From Actinomycetota bacterium (GTDB lineage Bacteria > Actinomycetota > Acidimicrobiia > Acidimicrobiales > Ilumatobacteraceae), in NCBI GenBank assembly GCA_005789925.1, contig SXWG01000041.1, positions 1 through 9,549 on the forward strand: a stretch of DNA of 9,549 nucleotides, written 5' to 3'. The notes beneath the pieces are model-generated. The model was not told the origin of the DNA. It did no database searches and saw only the letters and a program-made list of their open reading frames with translations. Below, one piece after another: positions 6,657-9,549 of the stretch (the first letter of the stretch is position 1; every line of letters starts with the position of its first letter). Position numbers and translations under genes: made by a program.

Positions 6657-8107
6657 TCATCAAGAAATGCACGGGTGTGGTTAAACCCAGTGTCGATGAG
6701 AAAGTCCAGGTCGTCTTGCACCAGATCAAAAGTCGTCGTCCCGACATAGTCGGTGTTGATGGGAATCGTACGATCGAAGTCGTCTGACGTGTGGTTCGCC
6801 CGCGTGAGGTCGCGACTGACGGCTTCGAGCATATTGAGTGCGAATTCAAGCATGTTCTTGGGTGGACGTGCCGGAAAACCGACCAACTGTGTGGTGACGT
6901 CGACACCCACCGACTCGAGAAATGCGAGAACTTCCGAGAACTCAATGTCGTCATTTCCATTGATGTTCACCCGAGCAAAGATCTCTTTCGCGTGTGTGGT
7001 GCCGAAGATTGCATTCAACTCAGATGAACTCACACCGGCGCGGTCAAGCGCCAGCTCGAGCTCTGCAAGTGAAATCGTGCCACTCGCATCTGCATCGACA
7101 TCGTCAAGCACTTGCAAGATCTTCTGCAGAGGAACCTGCACTGACTCGGCACGTTGTTTGGCTTGTTCCTTCTCCTTGCATGCGTCGGCTGACTTCGTAG
7201 AAGGTCGCGGAGGCGGCACAGCACCCTCACGCAACCAGCCTCTCGTTATGTCCGTCTCGTCTCCGGCAAACAAAGTGAATCCGAGTGTCCGCGCATTCAC
7301 AGGGCTGAACCGGGCCGAACGTGGATAGTGCTCATGAGCACGGCTGAGTGGCTGCATTCGACGCAGAAAGGCGTCACGCGGATCCAGCGACAACCACCAA
7401 CCGTCAAAGACATGAGTCGGGTTGTTGCACAGCAGACCACCGTCGACGTAGTACTCCGGTGCGACTCCAGCACTCTGCATCGACTGTGATCCTTGCAACA
7501 TGACCGGTTGGAGCAACACCGGCAACGACATCGATATCCGCGCAGCGACACGGATTGGCATGTCGGGGGTGGTCTTCGGATGGCAGTACTCCGTCATCAT
7601 GCGTGTCACGTTCGTGACAGTGATGCACACTTCTCGGCCGTACCGCTCAAGAACTTGAGCAAACGTGATGTCTGCACTTCCGGTTCGCTCGAGAAGAATC
7701 TCGCCCAGGAAATCGAACAACTTCTGACCAGGATGCATGCCTTTGCGTCGTGCGGCACGCGCCACCGAGCGAACGTTCCCACCAGAGCCATCCTTGGCAA
7801 GTGCCTGAAAGTCCGTGGGCACTTCCTGCACCATGTAGTCCGTCGGGCAACCAATGGATGTGAGCACGGCGAACAAACTTCCGATACTCGTTCCGGCAAC
7901 ACGTCGCACGTGGTTCGGGTAGATGCCACGCTCTTCGAGGCACTTCACCGCGCCGATATATGCATAGCCCTTCGCACCGCCACCCTCGAAGGCCAAGTTC
8001 TCCCACGGATAAGTGGCATGCGTTCCGTCGAGAGGTCGTTGCACTGCAAATGTGAGCGTCTCCAGTTCGGGCAAGGGTCGCGGTGATGATGCCGACTGCA
8101 TGAGCAT
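6632..8107 (-). CDS. Patatin-like phospholipase with an inserted EF-hand pair
   Basis: The 491-residue protein has the patatin Ser-Asp dyad. FEGGGAKGYAY (40-50) forms the oxyanion loop, GTSIG (72-76) holds nucleophile Ser74, and YYVDGGLLCNNP (219-230) holds catalytic Asp222. NARTLGFTLFAGDE (271-284) and the C-terminal RTIPINTDYVGTTTFDL (446-462) followed by a helix are the flanking blocks usually seen close together in bacterial patatins. Between them sit a charged linker (about 303-323) and two EF-hand-like motifs (325-402), so calcium may tune activity; that is inference. Substrates are probably phospholipids or other acyl esters. No secretion signal is visible; the first 20 residues are Ser/Pro-rich, so a cytoplasmic or peripheral-membrane site is likely. 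ATG at 8107 fits a TAGCGT hexamer six bases upstream; Met3 is an alternative start. Its 3' end overlaps the sulfotransferase gene. Confidence 0.9.
   Translation of the reverse strand: MLMQSASSPRPLPELETLTFAVQRPLDGTHATYPWENLAFEGGGAKGYAYIGAVKCLEERGIYPNHVRRVAGTSIGSLFAVLTSIGCPTDYMVQEVPTDFQALAKDGSGGNVRSVARAARRKGMHPGQKLFDFLGEILLERTGSADITFAQVLERYGREVCITVTNVTRMMTEYCHPKTTPDMPIRVAARISMSLPVLLQPVMLQGSQSMQSAGVAPEYYVDGGLLCNNPTHVFDGWWLSLDPRDAFLRRMQPLSRAHEHYPRSARFSPVNARTLGFTLFAGDETDITRGWLREGAVPPPRPSTKSADACKEKEQAKQRAESVQVPLQKILQVLDDVDADASGTISLAELELALDRAGVSSSELNAIFGTTHAKEIFARVNINGNDDIEFSEVLAFLESVGVDVTTQLVGFPARPPKNMLEFALNMLEAVSRDLTRANHTSDDFDRTIPINTDYVGTTTFDLVQDDLDFLIDTGFNHTRAFLDDYDRKRST
6902..7135 (-). other. 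EF-hand pair encoded within the patatin gene
   Basis: Residues 338-349, DADASGTISLAE, fit the canonical 12-residue calcium loop: Asp at 1 and 3, Ser at 5, Gly at 6, Ile at 8 and Glu at 12. Amphipathic helices flank it (LQKILQVLDDV before, LELALDRAG after). The second loop, residues 381-392 NINGNDDIEFSE, keeps Asn at 1, 3 and 5, Ile at 8 and Glu at 12. Asn at position 1 in place of Asp suggests weaker binding or a structural role. The spacing of 43 residues between loops is close to that of paired EF-hands. Confidence 0.8.
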
Positions 8108-8113
8108 GAACGC

Positions 8114-8119
8114 ACGCTA
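8114..8119 (-). promoter_or_regulatory. Candidate -10 element for a leaderless patatin transcript
   Basis: On the minus strand TAGCGT ends six bases before the ATG at 8107, with no Shine-Dalgarno sequence between. The geometry matches that seen before the phosphatase and peroxiredoxin genes. The upstream -35 region is not convincing. Confidence 0.35.
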
Positions 8120-8146
8120 GTTCTCATGTGATGGCCCATTGAGCAG

Positions 8147-8157
8147 ACCGTTACCAT
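8147..8157 (+). promoter_or_regulatory. Candidate extended -10 for a leaderless phosphatase transcript
   Basis: ACCGTTACCAT contains TACCAT (8152-8157), ending six bases before the ATG at 8164. The same ACCG(G/T)TAC layout appears before the peroxiredoxin gene at 8697-8707. No Shine-Dalgarno sequence is present. The 56-base gap thus holds two back-to-back promoters, for this gene and the patatin gene. Confidence 0.4.
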
Positions 8158-8163
8158 GCTCGA

Positions 8164-8679
8164 ATGGTGCCCGCGGCGTGGTCGATTGATGGTGGTCGAC
8201 ATCTGGTGCCGCTCAACGGCGTCACCGGTCAGTTGTGGCTGTGCGGTAAACACCACATCGGCTCGCGACTCGAAGAAGTCCTCGTCGAGCTCGACCAGCC
8301 CTTCGTTGTGTGCCTCACCCAAGCACATGAAATTCGTGGACGGTATGACTCTTACGTCGACTGGCTGAAGAGACATGCACCTCACGATGCTCTTTGGTTC
8401 CCAATTCCAGATCTCAGTGCACATCGACTTGACGAGATGCTGCCGATGCTCAACACCATTGTTGAACACCTGCGCGGGGGGCGCAACGTCATCGTTCACT
8501 GTGCTGCGGGAATTGGCCGCGCAGGTACGACTGCAGTCGCAATCTGCATGATCCTCGGCCTCGATTCCTTGACCGCGTGCGACCACGTGCGAGCTTGTCG
8601 TCCAATGGCCGGTCCGGAGGCTGGCTCCCAACACGAACTGGTCGCAGCGCTCGAAATTCACATTCGTGACGCACGGTGA
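8164..8679 (+). CDS. Protein tyrosine / dual-specificity phosphatase (CX5R family)
   Basis: The 171-residue product has the cysteine-phosphatase signature VHCAAGIGRAGT (111-122), with nucleophile Cys113 and phosphate-binding Arg119. FPIPDLSA (79-86) supplies Asp83 as the likely general acid. RPMAGPEAGSQ (146-156), a block that follows the P-loop in small bacterial relatives, may position water through Gln156. The length equals a bare catalytic domain, with no transmembrane or regulatory segment. The family removes phosphate from Tyr or Ser/Thr of proteins, but some relatives act on phosphoinositides or nucleotides, so the substrate is open. The start at 8164 fits the leaderless pattern. A 248-codon open frame lies on the opposite strand (7945-8691), but only the plus-strand reading shows a recognisable family. 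Divergent from the patatin gene; the peroxiredoxin gene follows after 34 bases. Confidence 0.88.
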   Translation: MVPAAWSIDGGRHLVPLNGVTGQLWLCGKHHIGSRLEEVLVELDQPFVVCLTQAHEIRGRYDSYVDWLKRHAPHDALWFPIPDLSAHRLDEMLPMLNTIVEHLRGGRNVIVHCAAGIGRAGTTAVAICMILGLDSLTACDHVRACRPMAGPEAGSQHELVAALEIHIRDAR

Positions 8680-8707
8680 ATGACCCAGCACCCATCACCG
8701 GTACTCT
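8680..8707 (+). promoter_or_regulatory. Candidate promoter for a leaderless peroxiredoxin transcript
   Basis: ATGACC (8680-8685, four of six matches to TTGACA) lies 16 bases before TACTCT (8702-8707), which ends six bases before the ATG at 8714. ACCGG immediately precedes the -10. No Shine-Dalgarno sequence is present. The gene can therefore be transcribed apart from the upstream phosphatase gene. Confidence 0.45.
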
Positions 8708-8713
8708 CTCACC

Positions 8714-9163
8714 ATGAATTCTAGTGACATCGTCGATGACTTCGAACTGCCCACACAAGACGGCAGTCCGTGGCGTCTGTCAACGGCACTCCAGAACGGA
8801 CCTGTCGTTCTGTTCTTCTACCCAGCGGCGATGACGAAGGGGTGCACAGTCGAGAGCTGTCACTTTCGCGATCTTGCGAGTGAGTTCTCTGCACTCGGTG
8901 CTCAGCGCGTCGGCATCAGCATCGACAAGGTCGAGAAGCAAAAGCAGTTCTCAGACAAGCACGGATTCGACTATCCCCTTCTCAGCGATCCCGACCAGAA
9001 GGTTGCTTCGATGTTCGCCGTGGCGCGCAACATCAGCTTTCTTCCCACCAAGCGCGTCACCTTCGTCATCGACACCAACCGGCAGATTCTCGCCCGTATC
9101 AGCAGCGAAATTCGGATGAATGCCCACGCCGACCAGGCACTTGAGGTACTCCGTCAACGATAA
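8714..9163 (+). CDS. bcp: Peroxiredoxin, PrxQ/Bcp type (thioredoxin-dependent peroxidase)
   Basis: The 149-residue thioredoxin-fold protein has the peroxiredoxin active site FFYPAAMTKGCTVESC (34-49). Thr41 and peroxidatic Cys44 sit in the PxxxTxxC motif, and Cys49, five residues on, is the resolving cysteine typical of atypical 2-Cys PrxQ/Bcp enzymes. Arg114 in PTKRVTFVID completes the catalytic triad, and SDPDQKVA (91-98) is a usual family block. It should reduce hydrogen peroxide and organic or lipid hydroperoxides in the cytoplasm using thioredoxin. The length and both ends fit the family, so it is complete. TAA ends the gene; a short inverted repeat follows. There is no sign of co-regulation with neighbours beyond its own probable promoter. 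Confidence 0.95.
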   Translation: MNSSDIVDDFELPTQDGSPWRLSTALQNGPVVLFFYPAAMTKGCTVESCHFRDLASEFSALGAQRVGISIDKVEKQKQFSDKHGFDYPLLSDPDQKVASMFAVARNISFLPTKRVTFVIDTNRQILARISSEIRMNAHADQALEVLRQR

Positions 9164-9184
9164 GAGGCGTCCGAAGTTGGCCTC
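9164..9184. terminator. Short inverted repeat between convergent genes, possible weak terminator
   Basis: GAGGC (9164-9168) and GCCTC (9180-9184) can form a 5-bp stem with an 11-base loop right after the peroxiredoxin stop. It overlaps the stop codon of the convergent gene. There is no T-run and the stem is short, so support is weak. Confidence 0.25.
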
Positions 9185-9549
9185 AATCAAGCGTCACCTT
9201 TCGCGTCATCACTGACCGTGAATCAATCGTGGTGCACACCGCCGTCAAAGTGACGGTTGCTGGTTTTCCTCCACCACGAAAATCAAACCTGAGTCTCTCG
9301 TCGAGACTCGCTGACACCAACCAAGTGACCAGTCCAAGTGATGTGGCGGTGCGAGCTGGCAACGACACCTTTGATGTACCTCTCGCCACAAACGCCCTAC
9401 ATGCCGTTCCGGGTGCTGTCGAAACGGTGATGTCGCCACCCAACTGAATCGAAGGCGACTGTCCGCTGACCGGGGACACTGGTCTCAGAAGCGACGAGAT
9501 CGATGTTCCAGCTAGGAACTGCAGTTGCATCGAAGAGATCACTGGCGGC
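9183..9549 (-). CDS. C-terminal end of an unrecognised protein, partial
   Basis: On the minus strand a frame is open from the window edge to a TGA at 9183-9185, giving about 121 visible residues. A GTG at 9540-9542 could be read as a start, but the frame continues open beyond it, so this is more likely the tail of a longer protein. The sequence is rich in Ser, Thr, Val and Gly with alternating hydrophobic residues, as in an Ig-like or other beta-sandwich domain. Two Cys lie 55 residues apart (TACRAFVARG and LTAVCTTID), which could form a disulfide. That suggests an exported or cell-surface protein, but no signal peptide can be seen because the N-terminus is missing. I do not recognise a family. 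It converges with the peroxiredoxin gene, 19 bases apart. Confidence 0.6.
   Translation of the reverse strand, partial: PPVISSMQLQFLAGTSISSLLRPVSPVSGQSPSIQLGGDITVSTAPGTACRAFVARGTSKVSLPARTATSLGLVTWLVSASLDERLRFDFRGGGKPATVTLTAVCTTIDSRSVMTRKVTLD

Noticed and set aside
7493..8086. 197-codon open frame on the plus strand opposite the patatin gene
   Set aside because: The minus strand encodes the patatin GGGAKG and GTSIG motifs here; the plus-strand reading is His/Arg/Cys-rich with no motif, as expected for an antisense shadow.
7945..8691. 248-codon open frame on the minus strand across the phosphatase gene
   Set aside because: It is longer than the phosphatase but shows no recognisable family and has low-complexity-looking composition, while the plus strand has the full CX5R signature, a general-acid loop and a suitable promoter. 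It also overlaps the start of the patatin gene on the same strand in another frame.
1..9549. CRISPR arrays, tRNAs, insertion sequences or phage genes
   Set aside because: No regularly spaced repeats, tRNA-like cloverleaf arms, transposase-like protein or terminal inverted repeats were found on reading both strands by eye.

Overview
The window looks like chromosomal DNA of a moderately GC-rich actinobacterium. Acidimicrobiia-like is my best guess, an inference from gene content: a MftD-type mycofactocin oxidoreductase, a DUF1214 protein paired with a Sulfotransfer_3-type enzyme, a small actinobacterial-style protein tyrosine phosphatase, and several genes whose ATG lies 6-7 bases after a TAnnnT hexamer with no Shine-Dalgarno sequence. 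Genes are densely packed. No gap between genes exceeds 100 bases, and I see no tRNA, rRNA, CRISPR array, insertion sequence or phage gene.

Layout. (1) Positions 1-866, minus strand: a siroheme pair, precorrin-2 dehydrogenase/ferrochelatase followed by the N-terminal part of uroporphyrinogen-III methyltransferase, joined by an ATGA overlap. (2) Positions 949-1896, plus strand: a TauD/TfdA-family 2-oxoglutarate dioxygenase, divergent from the siroheme pair. The shared 82-base region carries a perfect 11-base palindrome. Siroheme serves sulfite and nitrite reductases and TauD-type enzymes release sulfite from sulfonates, so the two units fit one sulfur-assimilation theme. (3) Positions 1905-4161, minus strand: an mftD-like gene followed four bases later by an old-yellow-enzyme-family flavin oxidoreductase. 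No other mycofactocin gene is visible. (4) Positions 4226-6656, plus strand: a DUF1214 protein and a PAPS-dependent sulfotransferase 13 bases apart, divergent from mftD. (5) Positions 6632-8107, minus strand: a patatin-like phospholipase that carries a predicted EF-hand pair inside the patatin region. It converges on the sulfotransferase with a 25-base coding overlap. (6) Positions 8164-9163, plus strand: a CX5R tyrosine/dual-specificity phosphatase, divergent from the patatin gene across 56 bases, then a PrxQ/Bcp-type peroxiredoxin. (7) Positions 9183-9549, minus strand: the C-terminal end of an unrecognised, beta-rich-looking protein that runs off the window.

The points most worth a second look are the EF-hand insertion in the patatin, the mftD-like gene paired with an OYE-family enzyme away from a visible mycofactocin cluster, the palindrome between the siroheme genes and the dioxygenase, and the recurring leaderless-type promoter layout.
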